Of a stretch of 64,000 nucleotides of DNA, positions 43,201-54,469 are shown piece by piece. Numbering within the stretch: position 1 is the first letter of the stretch; each line of letters opens with the position of its first letter. The stretch covers positions 22,776,212 through 22,840,211 of the forward strand of contig NC_054876.1 in assembly GCF_018320785.1 (NCBI RefSeq). The letters are read 5' to 3'. Made by a program: the position numbers and the translations under genes. The DNA comes from Cheilinus undulatus (lineage: Eukaryota; Chordata; Actinopteri; Labriformes; Labridae). The notes below the pieces were generated by a model. That model had not been told where the DNA came from. It searched no databases and worked only from the letters and a program-made list of their open reading frames with translations.

Positions 43201-46200
43201 TATCTATATTACACTCACTTGAGACACATTCACTGAACTCAGGTGATCCACATTTCACTAATTGTGAAACTAGTAGCACCAATTGGCCAAACCGCTGTTG
43301 AATTTGGTCAGTCACTTTCAAGGGGATGAATATTTATGGAGTCACTTATTCTACCTTACATATTTTAATTTAATTGAGATTATTTTGTAGAAATCTGTTT
43401 TCGCTTTGACATTAAAGAAGTTTATTTGTATTTTTTGTCAAAAAAGCCAAATTATATTGACTGTGATTGATATTTAAAATCAATAAAAGCCTTAAACATC
43501 CAAGGGGGTTAATACTTATATTAGGCACTGTTAGTTTAAAAAAAGCAGCAACATTTCAGTTGCTGTAACTGAACATTTTAAAGCCACATAGCTCTGCTTC
43601 AAATCAAAATATTTATCATTTCCTGTCAAAGACTCTAATCCGTCTGTGCTCTGCTCCTTGAAGGCTGGATCAACATCTTGCAGCTTTTTTTATCCGAAAA
43701 GTCCTCCATTCTCCTCATTCATCTCTTTTCCACTGACTTTTTCATTGCATATTCAACTAAACTAAATATCAGAAAGCTCAAGAATCTACATAAAAAGATA
43801 CCACTGAATTTAGCTGCAGGCTGCTATTTATTTCTGCCACAGTGCAGAAAATCCTCTCTTTCATACTTCTGCAGACTGAAAACTTACCTCTCCAGGCTGT
43901 ACAGTGCTCTCCCACTCACCACCCCCAGCAAAGCAACATTAAATCTCTTAATAACTACAATATGCTTTGAATCATTTCTAATAAAAACATTCTTCTTCTG
44001 TATTTTTCCGGTTATTAAGTTTGCCAAATTATTTTCTATGCCTGATACTACGTGACTACAGGACAAATTTTAAAAGAACAGCAGTGATTAGAAACACATA
44101 AAATGCCAGGTAATGTTCCCAGGAAAACTGCCAAAAACATAACATTAAACTCTACATTGTATAGACTCTGAGAAACTTTGGTTGTATTCGCTGCCATATC
44201 ATAGTCACAAGAGTCTAACCAACACAATAGGCTTAATGGCTAACAAAACAGGCATTGTATTTCAACTACACAGCACCAAAGCCAGAGCTGTTCCCAGAGC
44301 TGAACCAATCAATTCAAGAGCAGGGGCAGATGAAAACAATAAGACCAATAACAAGAAGGGAGCAGCAAACAAATATTGTGTGCAAGTCAGTATTTAAAGC
44401 ATCAGTGTCACAAAAATGTTAAAAATGTACCTGTATGTAACGCAAAGCACTGCGGAGGACGCTGAGGTTTGAGGTTTTCTTCTCATCAACATTTGGAACG
44501 TTCTTCTTCAGCGTCTCAAAACACTCTTTGAGGTGCGCTCGCCTGAAGGTTAAGAGTTAAAGAGTTGAGAGTTAAACCTCTGATATTTTCTTCATCAGAA
44601 CATTTTCAAGAAACTCTTCCTCCAATTCATCCCTTTAGATGTTTCTCTATTTGGAGAAAAAAAAATCCTCTCATCGCTGCAATGTTGCATTCCTTATAAT
44701 GATTTTATGGTTTAATGTAAGTCTAAAAAGAGCCATAGATGTGGGCTCTTATAAAATATTATAGGTAGCTGTTTTCCCATATGTACTACTGAAAATTTCT
44801 TAGGTTGCTTGTTTGCACATGTCCATCACAGAAGTAAGTTTTCTCTGCCTGGAGTGGCAGATACAAGGCAGCTGGCAGGGAAAATTCTTAGTGAAAAATT
44901 CATGTTTTTGCATTCACACATGCAGCACACCAGGAAATTTTCAGGGGTTTTCTGTCTGTATGAAACTACAACAAAACATATTTATGAAACACAACATTTT
45001 GTGTATAAACTATGGTCTATTAAGAAAAGGATCTGGAACTTTTTTTTGTTGTTGTTGTTGTTTTTTATTGATAAATTACACTGCGGTTAAGAGAGAAACA
45101 CAATTTCGATTCTCCGTATGTCCTGTACTTACTGCAGAATTGACAATAAAGACTTTGAACTTTGAAAAGTAGTAGACGATTTTCCACTGTGTTCAGCTAA
45201 GTCCAAAACTGTGCTTTTTCTATGCAGCTATGTGGCTTTTTCTAGTAACATCTGTCTATGCCATGTGGAGTTTGTACTCTTGCTTACTTCCAGAATGGTA
45301 TTTGAACTCTCAGCCTATGGTCATTGTTGTGACAGACAGTACTGAACCACAGCCTGGGGGCTGCAATGCTGACTGTCTCTGATCACTTTTTGTCTATAAA
45401 TCGCCTAGCGCTAAGCCCCGCCCCCTTGCCAATCACATTTCTTGTAGCTACATAATGCACTTGGACATCTGGCTCCATAGAAAAGCATAAAAAAAGATGA
45501 CTTTCTGCTGGCTTGTATTTATTTGTACAGTAATAGCCAAGAAAAAAATGTTAAACAACGCACATGGGGTAAATGTAATGTAAATGTAGCACTAAAACAA
45601 GATATCATGAGCAGCTACAGAACTAAGTATATTTGATCCTGTTCCCTAAACCACACATAAAAACAGCAAAGGGTCTCCTTTGGATAAAGCTGTGTGGCAA
45701 CTGAAAAGTAGATCAACTAGAATGTTAGTATTTGTTATCAGATAGGGCAACAACATATTAGCAATATTTTCTGCTAAGTGACATATACTTTATGTCCTCA
45801 TTTAATATGTACAACATCACCTTGCAGCAAACATTGCTACGTAAGAAGTTAGCTAATAGCCGCCAACATTATGTCCATCTCCAGCTTCTTAATGTCAGAC
45901 CTTAGTTTTGTTCTTTGACAATCACAGAGGGTGGAGTTTGGCGATAGTGCTTTCAGTGAAATCAGGACTTCGCTTGTTTTAATAACTTAATAGTATTCCA
46001 CGTTCAGTTTTTTTTTACTACTGAGGGAGAAAAGCTGTTAAAAGCGGAGCTGCCAGCCTGGTTTAAATCACTATGTATGCCAGCCTGTTTTAGGAAAGGC
46101 TGCTTGCTGCACATTGGCTGGAGGTGAACTTTTAACAGTGTCACATTGCAAGCAATGTTTGGTAGTGCTAGCTGCACTTGCAATAATGACAGTGCATGTG

Positions 46201-49200
46201 TCAGCATTTTACTGGTGTATTGGTAACAATAAAATACACATGCAGCTAACCTTTTAGATGAAAATACATGAATTCAAACAAACAACAACAAATAGAGTTT
46301 TCTGTCTCTGTGACTGACCTGTTCTTCTCCAATTTATTATGCACCTCTCTGGTCCCCGCTCTGCAAACACAAAAACAAACATCAGAGACCACCATACACC
46401 AGTCTTCACTGTTCTACCAGCTCTAAAACATAAAGCCACGCTTAAACTGACCCTCCTGGTCTCCTCTTTCCTTCCATCCCCCTCATGTCCTCCATGTTCA
46501 CTCCATTAGGCCGTGGCTGAGATGTGGGTGGAGCTTGATGGGGAGCCAGTGCATGTTGAGAGCTGGGGCCGTTGGTACTGATGGAGGTTGGATACTGAAT
46601 CTGAACCTGAGGCTGTGATTGGTTGGGCTTGGGACCAATCGGCTGCGGACTGGTCTCGAGCTTTATCTGGGGGGTGCACAACAGGTGAGGGGAGGCCGGC
46701 TGCTGTTGCTGATGATATTGATTCTGCTGTGGAGGGGAGGAAGAGTTTTTGACTGGAGGGGAGCTGTTGAGTGAAGTTGCTGCCGCAGCAATCGGTGTCG
46801 TGACCGGGAGGGGTGGAACTGATGGCGTTGCAGTGACAACTGGGACCATTGGGATGACAGCAATTGGGACTTGAGGAGGTGGGAGAGAGGGGGGCGGAGG
46901 GGCAGGGGGTTGATGCGGTGGTTGACGGTGAGAGTCATCGCTCCAAGTGACATGGTTGGCTCTGACCGACTGAGATAATGAGGTCACAATTTCGACACGT
47001 CGTGACTCCGCCTCTCTGTTGATGAGCTCCTTCTCTTTGCGCTGCTCTTCCTCTGTAGTTGGGGAAAATAAGAAGATGGGCAAAGATGTAAATTAAAAAA
47101 AAAAGATTAGAAGCAGCACCAAAGAAGTCAGAACAAAGGACATGACAGATGTGGACGAAAAGAAGTTAATTAATTTAACACAACATTAACCAGTCTGCTT
47201 TCATTGCCCACCTTTTCACAGGTGAAGCGAGGGGCAAAATATGACTGATATTTAAGGCTGTAGTCAACCAAAGAAAAACTTGGTCGACTAAAATCGCACC
47301 AGATCATCAATTAATTGATGGGGATGGACCAAAATCCTCCTTTTTAACAAAATGTTGCCACAATGCTGACTTTTTCAACATGTTGTCAATTAACCGGAAC
47401 GGATTATAAACGTGCTTTATGGGCTTTCCTCAGTGGGAGGGTCCTAGTGACGCTGTTTTGACTTTCTGGGTATTTAAACTGCAATTAATTACCCTTAAAG
47501 GCACGAGTAAATTATACTTAACTAGTTATATTCATAGTTTTTTTCTGTAAATTATATTTAGTAACACCAGATAAGTGAAAAAATAAAAACACATGACACC
47601 TCCCTTCTCACCCCTGCAAAAAATGGATTCTTCCAATTAAAGTAGCACGTGCGATTGTTCGACCAATTGGATTTTGGTCGGACATGAGGTCATCAACCAA
47701 TCGACTTGAGGCTGTCAGCCCTACTCATATTTTTTACACTTTAAGCAGTTGTATTGCAGTTGTATCACAAAATGTACCATCCCCCCCCCCCGTACATGAT
47801 GGATATGTTAAAGATGTAACTTTACATTTAAAAGGGGGTCTTTTAGTTGATGACTTAGTATAGTGCAAAAGCCTTACTTTCAAGCACTACCGTACAATAT
47901 CAAACAACAGTGAGGAGGAGACAGACACTAATCTCTTTGAAACGTGGGATACAGGACCTCACTTTGTTTGTGTAGTACACATCTATAGAGTACGTCCACA
48001 TAAACACACAGAGGATGATGTCATCTTGGATTCAGAAGGTGGGGAGGGGGGAAATAATCAGAAAGAGTGTCTTGGAGTGTTTCTTGTCTACAGAGAATCC
48101 CCCTCTGTCTGCCGTGTGATTGGACTGCTCCAGCTCTGATCGTGTGTGTACTCCTGGACAACGTCAGCAGCACCGTCTGACCAACAGCAATGGACAGCTG
48201 TCAGGGAGCTGCTCTGCAGGGTAACAAGAGTCGACGTCTTAATAGAAGTTAAAACAAATAAAAACACAAGGAAAAGAATTAAATAGACTCATATGGTGGG
48301 AATGTTCCCACGCTCTGCTCATGTTGAGTGTGCAGAGGCACACACACTCACGCACAAAATGATACGAGTGAGTAGGTCTGCACACACTGTTGGACTCAAA
48401 GGGATGTGGAAAGCCCTCAGTAACCATGGAAACAGCAACATTAGAAATAGAAGATCTCTGGGATTCCTTGGACCTGCACAACGCCAACACACAGCTCAGC
48501 CATCCCAACCACTATCAAAAAAAGAAACCCCACACGCCAGCACGCCTGTCTGCGTGTTAAGTAACACTTTCATGTCTGTACTGCATGAAGCTGCAACTTT
48601 CTCCTCACCTACGGCAACAGTTCACCTCAGAGAAAGCCTGCACAAGTACACACATGATGATAGGTACAATTAAATAGAACAGGGAAAACAGAAGTTCTAA
48701 TCCTACTTTTATTTTAATATTATATTTGGTTTTAAGCAGAACCCTGCTGGAATCATATCCCTGTATTTAAATAAGTAGATAATAATTAAGAAAATTCATA
48801 TCAGTTTCCGAGTAACTGAACCTGTAACAAATACTTTTCAATTCTTTATTATTCTGTGGTTCAGTTAATCAAATTACATGAATTCTCTTGTCATATTTTT
48901 GCTGTTTGGGATACCGTTGCAGTTTTGGTGATCAATTTGTACGTTGACATTTGCAAACACATTGCTAAGAGGGAAAGAAAATCTCAATACAGCTAACACA
49001 TTACGTATGTCAACATTAAAAGAAAGAAGGAAAAATAACAAAGGAAGGGCCACTGTTACTATAAAGCATCGGCTCTGCTACAGTTAAGCAGACTTCCTCA
49101 ATTTTGTTGCATTTTTTAGAAAAATAACCTTTTATCATATGATAAAGATTATAATTTTAGGTTGCCGGTACATTGGTATCCTTCCAGATATGATCTTTGT

Positions 49201-52200
49201 TGAAGTCAAAATTAGGGATGTATGACACTGGATGTTTTTGCTGATACTTAGAAATTAGGCCTAATTGAAGCCAATATAGACTAGAAAAGCACTCAGAGAG
49301 CGCAGACCTCCGATATCAGCCCTATCACCCAATAGTGAAGAATCCTTTAAAAACATTCCTAAATCCAGACGGTGATCCAGATCACTCCCTCCCCGGTGGG
49401 GTGGAGACACGGTGAAGCAAAGCACTGGCTTCACTATGTGTGGAAGTCATGGCAGAGGGTGAATATTCCTCTATTCCTCCCAGCATTTTGAGTATTCTCA
49501 CTACAACTCGCTGTCTTTCTCTCTGTTATGCTCCGGCTCGTCTCCTCGACTGGGCATGCATCTTTTAAACTCTATAAACTTCAAAACTTTGAATAAGTTA
49601 CTCATGTCTGCCATCTCCTGGTGTAAAGTGGTAACAGCACAGACCACTGCCATTAGCCTTATCTCTCAATAGTACAGAATCCTTTAAAAAATTCCTGGAT
49701 CCAGACGGTTATCCAGATCAGTCCCAAAATCTAATCAGTTCTTCCTTATGCCATTTCTGACATTTCCTGAAAATTTCATGAAAATCCATCTGCAACTTTT
49801 TGAGTTATGTTGCTAACAAACAAACAAACAAACAAACAAACAAACAAACCCACCCGATCACATAACCTCCTTGGCAGAGGTAATAAAGGTATATAAATTC
49901 CGTTCAGACCTAACACATTGGCCTTTAAAGCATATTTGAACTTCAAAAGACCAAAAAAAGGAAGTTCAGTCGTTAACCCACACATTAAAGCAGTGCTTCT
50001 AAGTGTAGGCCAGAGATAATGCAGGTTGACCAGAGAGGTCATTTAAAATAACTAAAATAGGTAATTTATTTTGTCAAACGGCCTAATCATGGTGTTGGAT
50101 AAACTGATGACACTTGTAACCTTTCTACAATGCCACTCCCTTCCTGGTTTACAGAATTTATCAGTTTCTCTAGAGACATTAATGCTAGTAGGATAGCGTT
50201 TGATGGGTCAAGTTACATCAACAGAGATGAATATTACAAAAGAAAATTTGTAATTAAGTGACTTGCACATGCCTGATCAAAACAAAGTATAAAATAAATG
50301 AGCAATCAGCAAAAACATTTTTGGAGTGATGCTAATGTATCTGAAAGCCAAGCATTTGCATTAAAAATTTCCTGTGGTTATATAAAACGAAAAGATAATA
50401 CTTAAAGGTTTTTTTCTGAGGGGCCAGAACAGGGTATATACAGAAAATCTGACATTATATTCAATACTTTTTAATACCTTTGACAATAATATTTTTTTAA
50501 TTTTTAAGACCAAATCCCATCTTCAATTTCTAACATGTTTCAAAAGCAACAGTCATGTACTATATATGTTTTACACTGATTGTAAGATAAAAAATGACAA
50601 GAAAGGAAGAAAGCGCCAGTTGAATTTCTTGTTCTAGCGTGCAAATTCAGCTTGTAGGAAATTTTGAGATCAGGCAAAGAGAAAAAATGACACAAATTGA
50701 TACTATAAAGTAGCTGCCAATGGAAGGTCTGACTTTTCTACTTTAGCTGCTTGAAAGTAGTTGTGGTCATAGAATAGTAATAGTAGTCACTTCAGTGTTG
50801 CAGCTTGAGCTATAGCTCACAAAAGATGAGTTCTTAATCTATTTCCATAAGTCTATACTTGCCATGAATTCTCCCAGCACACAATTAAGTAATACTGGCT
50901 TCATTCATTTATTATGTCTGAAATATGTAGAAATAAAAACAAAAGCAAAAAAACTAGCCTAAAACCATGTGAAGAATTGATATATTTAGATGCTAAAAAA
51001 TGTAGCCTCATAGTCTTGCATCAGACTTTTTCATACTTTTTAAAAGCCTTATTATTTGCCTAATTAATATATCAACTTTGAATTCCTTACAAGACCCCAT
51101 GGACATCCTGCAGAAAATTTTCAGCTCTCAACTTGGTATGCAGCATACTTTAGTTTGGGAGAGGCAGCTTTACATTTTCAGAAGTGATGATAACTAAGAA
51201 TAAGACGTCAGATGATGGAGGTCTGCAGGTCCAGCCCAAAACTCCACAAACACATTTGTACCTACAGCCAACATAGGCAAATATTTACAGCTGAGTTATC
51301 TGTTGTAAATATTGGTATGAATTTTTATATCTGACAATAGTGACACCCTTAGATAAATAGTTATTAACAGTCCTAACATACCATGGTAGAGTTTGAGACT
51401 GCAATAGAGACTGCACAGTTGAGTTCATGTCCGTAAAAATAACTTTATACTGACTATAATTTACGGCAGATATAAAAATAATGCATTAAAATAGGGACTG
51501 AAGTTAATAACAGCTTACAGTTTGATACAACATCCCCTTTATTCTTAGGACAGACACAAACGCACGCATCATGCTCCAGATTGTGAAGTGCACGCAAACG
51601 TAAATTACATAACTCCTCCATTGAGAGGCTGGGGCAGGGTGGGGGTGAGCCAGGACGCTGCCCTACTTACCCCCCTTTCTCTCTCTCTGACCCGCCACTG
51701 TCAGTAGACTGAATGGGAAGGGCGGGGACGAGTGTGCGCGCGTAACAGAGTGTGTGTGTGTGTATCTTCAGGGAGGGGAGGGAGCAATGTGCACGTGGTA
51801 ACTGTGGGCGGACCCTAGCACGCGGTAGGGTTAGTATGCGGGGGGAGGGGGGTTGATTTGCCTGACACGTCATCAATCGGGAGAAAGAAAAGGGCAGCCC
51901 TCTGTTCTTTTTTTTAACAAGTCACTGATCATCATGTCCTTTTTGACAAAGTCGTTGGTTTCACAATATTAAAGCCAAACAGCTATTTAATATCCTCGCG
52001 AGCGCAAACAAATGGGACGGGGTGAGCGCGTGAGGGCCCGCCCCAGTGTGTGTCATAAGATAGCTGAGCAATGTCAGGGTATTATGTAAAGAGCAGCCTC
52101 TGCTCGCCACCGCCCTGCCGGTGCTCGACGGACAAAAAAACTGTGCCGAATCGATTCTGGTCGGTTATGTTATAACAGATGTGTGATCTGAAGCGTGAAA

Positions 52201-52809
52201 TTCAACAGAAAATACTTTAAACACGATTTATTTTCTTAGAAGTGCATATTTGAAAAATGGTTTATATCGGTGTTGCAATAAAGTGCAGGCCAGTTTACAC
52301 ACAACAAAGATGCAGCCCCTATATTTACCATGGTAACTGACAAACTCCACTGCTATGTCGCACACACAACCACACACACATAACTACCGTCGCGCGCACA
52401 GTGAGTCACTTGTGTGTTGAAACTGTCACACACGCGCCGTGAGCGCGCAAAGTAGTTCAGAAAACAACTTTTTGCCATTTCCGCATTAGGTGAAACCCAA
52501 ATGTGTGCAATAAGTATCCGCTTGTAAACTGCGGACAGTTTGCAGCGACTTCAGTTTGTTTTCTTCGGTGACTGCTCAGTGCGACAAACGCTTCCGTTCT
52601 TCATAGGCGGGTCGGTTGAAAATGCATACTGATAGTAAGGGGCTAGAGCCCTTAAAGACAGTTTATGATGTAACGCTCACTGTTATTAGGGGTCAGGCAC
52701 GTTCAGCACGGTGCAGCAGTGTGTTGTTTAACTTACCACGTGTGATCTGTTGTTGCTGGGCTTGCCATTCCAGATATCTGGCCGCCTCCAAAAGTGTATC
52801 GATGCTCAT
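34210..52809 (-). CDS. mnt: MNT, MAX-network bHLH-leucine-zipper repressor
   Basis: Nuclear repressor that pairs with MAX, binds E-boxes (CACGTG) and recruits SIN3, opposing MYC (family knowledge). Minus-strand coding exons in order: 52809-52737, 47052-46452, 46360-46319, 44542-44431, 35389-35197, 35030-34210. Their lengths sum to 1842 bases, exactly 613 codons plus stop; human MNT has 582. Seen: SIN3-interaction helix [20 protein letters not shown] at residues 1-20; proline/glutamine-rich region; basic-helix-loop-helix from about 228 ([20 protein letters not shown]); leucine zipper ([20 protein letters not shown]); acidic [13 protein letters not shown]; Pro/His-rich C-terminus ending VSTLKLA, identical to the mammalian end. 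The start is fixed by the SID. Introns are long (5.7 kb and 9 kb) and carry transposons. It faces septin 4 tail to tail and lies ahead of pafah1b1 on the same strand. Intact by sequence. Confidence 0.95.
35440..36178. mobile_element. hAT-like non-autonomous element in mnt intron
   Basis: Left end GATCCCAACCTGGAGTTCGG with CACCCCTAGGGGGA; right end GGGGGCCCTAAGG with GGTCAGGAACCACTG. These are degenerate inverted repeats of the CAGTGGTTCCCAACCTGGGG type common in vertebrate hAT elements. The interior is AT-rich and non-coding; a poly-G run lies near 36109. Confidence 0.6.
36486..36967. mobile_element. GGGCTGTC-family repeat copy in mnt intron
   Basis: Shares blocks with the copies near 31-32.5 kb: GATTAATCGCATCC, GAAAAAGGAACTTGTTGTAG, GGGAGATGCTGCAGCGGCTT with AGTGTGTTGAAAGGG, and the end TTGACAGCCCTAATAGATAC. 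The left terminus is missing or diverged. 36968-38039 holds no recognised feature. Confidence 0.65.
38040..38310 (-). repeat. tRNA-derived SINE-like repeat
   Basis: On the minus strand the head reads GGATACCTCAGTGGGTTA (A-box-like) and, about 35 bases on, GATGGTTCAAATCCCAGT (B-box-like), the layout of a tRNA promoter. The tail (AGAAACGGCTCGTTCTGAGA, CAGCAACAAACTTCACAGGC) is a sequence I recall as repeated in fish genomes. It is not scored as a tRNA gene because the arms do not pair convincingly. Confidence 0.45.
39262..40080. mobile_element. hAT-like element, 819 bp, with target duplication
   Basis: Ends CAGGGGTGTCAAACTCA (39262) and TGAGTTTGACACCCCTG (to 40080) are inverted, apart from single-base differences. 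Flanks GTCTAGAG and GTCAACAG match at six of eight positions and both fit the nTnnnnAn hAT duplication pattern. The interior is a quasi-periodic run of TTTTGACYTTTTAA and CTCATAATTTTGA motifs with no coding capacity. Confidence 0.8.
40081..42238. other. mnt intron, no gene recognised
   Basis: Mostly unremarkable intron. A pyrimidine-rich stretch (about 40995-41140, C/T-rich) is followed by a GC-richer part to 41640. Open frames on either strand are low complexity or short. No RNA gene was identified. Confidence 0.4.
42239..43530 (-). mobile_element. Tc1-like transposon, near full length, dead
   Basis: After a TA it begins CAGTGGCTTTAAAAAGTATT and ends CCAAGGGGGTTAATAC...AGGCACTG at 43530. 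The transposase is on the minus strand: one stretch reads [18 protein letters not shown] and another [20 protein letters not shown] followed by [10 protein letters not shown], the catalytic-domain block before ENLW. The Asp expected just before PKHT is missing, and stops occur. Same family as 27872-28428. 43531-44430 holds nothing recognised. Confidence 0.8.
44543..46318. other. mnt intron with LINE tail and SINE-like debris
   Basis: About 45100-45172 ends in GAATTGACAATAAAGACTTT, resembling the 3' tail of a LINE, preceded by a (TTG)n run at 45047-45061. Sequence at 45290-45360 (TATTTGAACTCTCAGCCTAT) looks like decayed tRNA-type SINE material. The remainder is plain intron. Confidence 0.35.
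47262..47722. mobile_element. MITE-like repeat in mnt first intron
   Basis: The left side (AAGGCTGTAGTCAACCAAAG, TTGGTCGACTAAAATCGCAC) and right side (GTGCGATTGTTCGACCAATT, ATCGACTTGAGGCTGTCAGC) are loosely inverted. Ends of AGGGCTG type suggest a hAT-like MITE. No coding sequence. A poly-C run lies just outside at 47780-47791. 47723-49194 holds no recognised gene. Confidence 0.5.
49195..49870. repeat. LINE-tail-like repeat with internal duplication and (AAAC)n
   Basis: A block GAATCCTTTAAAAA...TCC...CCAGACGGTKATCCAGATCA occurs at about 49340 and again at 49678. The right part (CTGAAAATTTCATGAAAATC, then an (AAAC)n run at 49815-49849, then CATAACCTCCTTGGCAGAGG) resembles the 3' end of a fish non-LTR retrotransposon. 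49871-51550 is AT-rich intron without recognised features. Confidence 0.5.
51550..52736. other. GC-rich, CpG-containing 5' part of mnt intron 1
   Basis: Strongly GC- and CpG-enriched compared with the rest of the window, with short CA/GT tracts (for example 51751-51762, 52359-52380). It continues the promoter island downstream of mnt exon 1. A CACGTG E-box lies at 51792-51797. No exon was identified. Confidence 0.5.
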
Positions 52810-53560
52810 TGCGCGTAAACCCTTACGGCAGGCGACCCGGTGGCCCGGGACGGAAGGAGGAAAAAGACCGAGGGGTAGGTTGTCCCTGTAGGAAGCGCCG
52901 TGTGTACGGTTCACACCAAGAAGCCCGGTCCACTACTCCCCTGCGTTTCTCCTGAAAGCAGACAGGCTATTTTAAATCCGGCCAAACGGAAAGTAGATCC
53001 TCGCATACGTAAAAAAAAAAAATAGGATTGCAACAAGATGGCGATGCGAGCACGGGAATACACACAACAAGGCGAGTCGTGTTCTCGTTAGGGCCCGCCC
53101 CTCCCGGATTCCTGCCCCGCCTTGTTACTACGGCCTCACTGAAAACCCGGAAACCGCACCACTCACAGCCTACTCCTCTCCGTCAGTCCTGGCCGCTTAT
53201 AACCGTCTCAAACGACAAAATTCAGAATACAACTATCGCACTTCCTTGCTGGTACTTCATTGGCCCCGGTGTACACGGGTATCGCCGCAGAATAGTGGAA
53301 AGGAGACTCCCGTGGGTTTCGTCACTCTTCCTTGTTTTAGCTCGCGCAGCTGGCCCGCAGCGCATGAAGAACAATCAGGCGCCAGCCAGCCAATCAGCGC
53401 TCAGAACAACAAGGCATGGTGCTGGTCCACATGGGCACCCGCCCGGCCCGAGCGCGGCTCATTTGCATGGCGAGAGCGTGACTGGCCACCCTGCTGTCTC
53501 GGGATCAGAGCTTTCAATCAAACAACGAGGGGCGGGCCTTAAGTGGGTGAATACTTGGAA
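52810..53560 (-). promoter_or_regulatory. mnt: mnt promoter / 5' untranslated region CpG island
   Basis: GC-rich sequence upstream of the mnt start. It contains CCAAT-type boxes (CCAATCAG at 53389-53396; ATTGG near 53258), a GC box in GGGCCCGCCCCTCCC (about 53091), a YY1-like AAGATGGCG at 53035-53043 and an octamer ATTTGCAT at 53461-53468. No TATA box is evident, as usual for such housekeeping-type promoters. A long open frame on the opposite strand is a product of GC content. Confidence 0.6.
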
Positions 53561-53964
53561 GAAGCAGCTGATCATAATATAAAGCTGTTGTCATTGTTCA
53601 GATGGATACGGATTAATTCAGTTTGATTAACTTTAATTATTTTAAGTGACTATATGTTTTTGGGTTTTTTAGGTTTTAAGACAACACAGGAATTTGAAGT
53701 ATTTTTATTATGAGTTTATATTATCTTACTATCTCTTTTTTTCGGCAGGACTTTAAAGGTTTTTATTATTTTAAAAGCAAGATTGAATACACCTGTTTTT
53801 TATTACTAGATCTTTTTTATTGAACTAATGTGATTATTTTAGAGAGGATCATACAGGGAATTTTAGAGTTTTTTTTTTTAATCACCGGTGATAGATTCTA
53901 GGTTTATTTCTCATTTATTTCAGACTCAGGGAACATACGATATAACAGTGAATTTAACAAAAAA

Positions 53965-54011
53965 TATTATATATATATATGTATGTATATGTATATATAT
54001 ATATATATATA
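53965..54011. repeat. (AT)n / (GTAT)n microsatellite
   Basis: An almost pure ATAT tract with a GTATGTAT interruption. Confidence 0.9.
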
Positions 54012-54055
54012 AATGTTTTTTTAAAGTCAATAGGAAAAAAAACATCTAATAGTTG

Positions 54056-54462
54056 AGGTGACTGATGGTGACTTGATTAACTACCTCCTTTCTCACTCCT
54101 TTTCCCTCTCGACCCTAGACTGGACCAAGTGGAGAATTGGGACTGAAAAGGACTGTCAGTCCTGAGCTGCTTCTAAAGGAACCACGCCATTGCTGCTGCT
54201 TAGTAGAATGAAATGAAATAATGAAGATGTGCATTATGAAAAAAATAATTATAGGAATTTACGTACACATATATGTCTAATAACTGAGATGATTGTAAAC
54301 ATGTGACTGTTGGTGACTATGACTTAATTAACTAGGCTGTCCCCTTTGCCAATCCTTTTCCTCCTGGACCCCTGGGCCTGCCAAGCTGAGAACCAGGGCT
54401 GAAAAGAACTGTCCCTACAGGAACCATTGCTGCCATTGCTGCTGCTCAGTAGAATGAAATTT
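54056..54462. repeat. direct duplication of about 155 bp, spacing about 247 bp
   Basis: Segments at about 54058-54213 and 54302-54460 share GGTGACT...ACTTRATTAACTA, CTTTTCCYC, GACYCCTRG, GACTGAAAAGGACTGTC-type text and end in the same CATTGCTGCTGCTYAGTAGAATGAAAT. Neither is coding. It is an old local duplication or two units of a repeat. Confidence 0.65.
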
Positions 54463-54469
54463 CTGTTTA

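Noticed and set aside
48293-48673. 126-residue open frame inside mnt intron 1
   Set aside because: No similarity to MNT and no matching splice phase; low support.
53028-53582. 184-residue open frame on the plus strand opposite the mnt promoter
   Set aside because: GC-rich island with no recognisable domain; low stop frequency is explained by composition.
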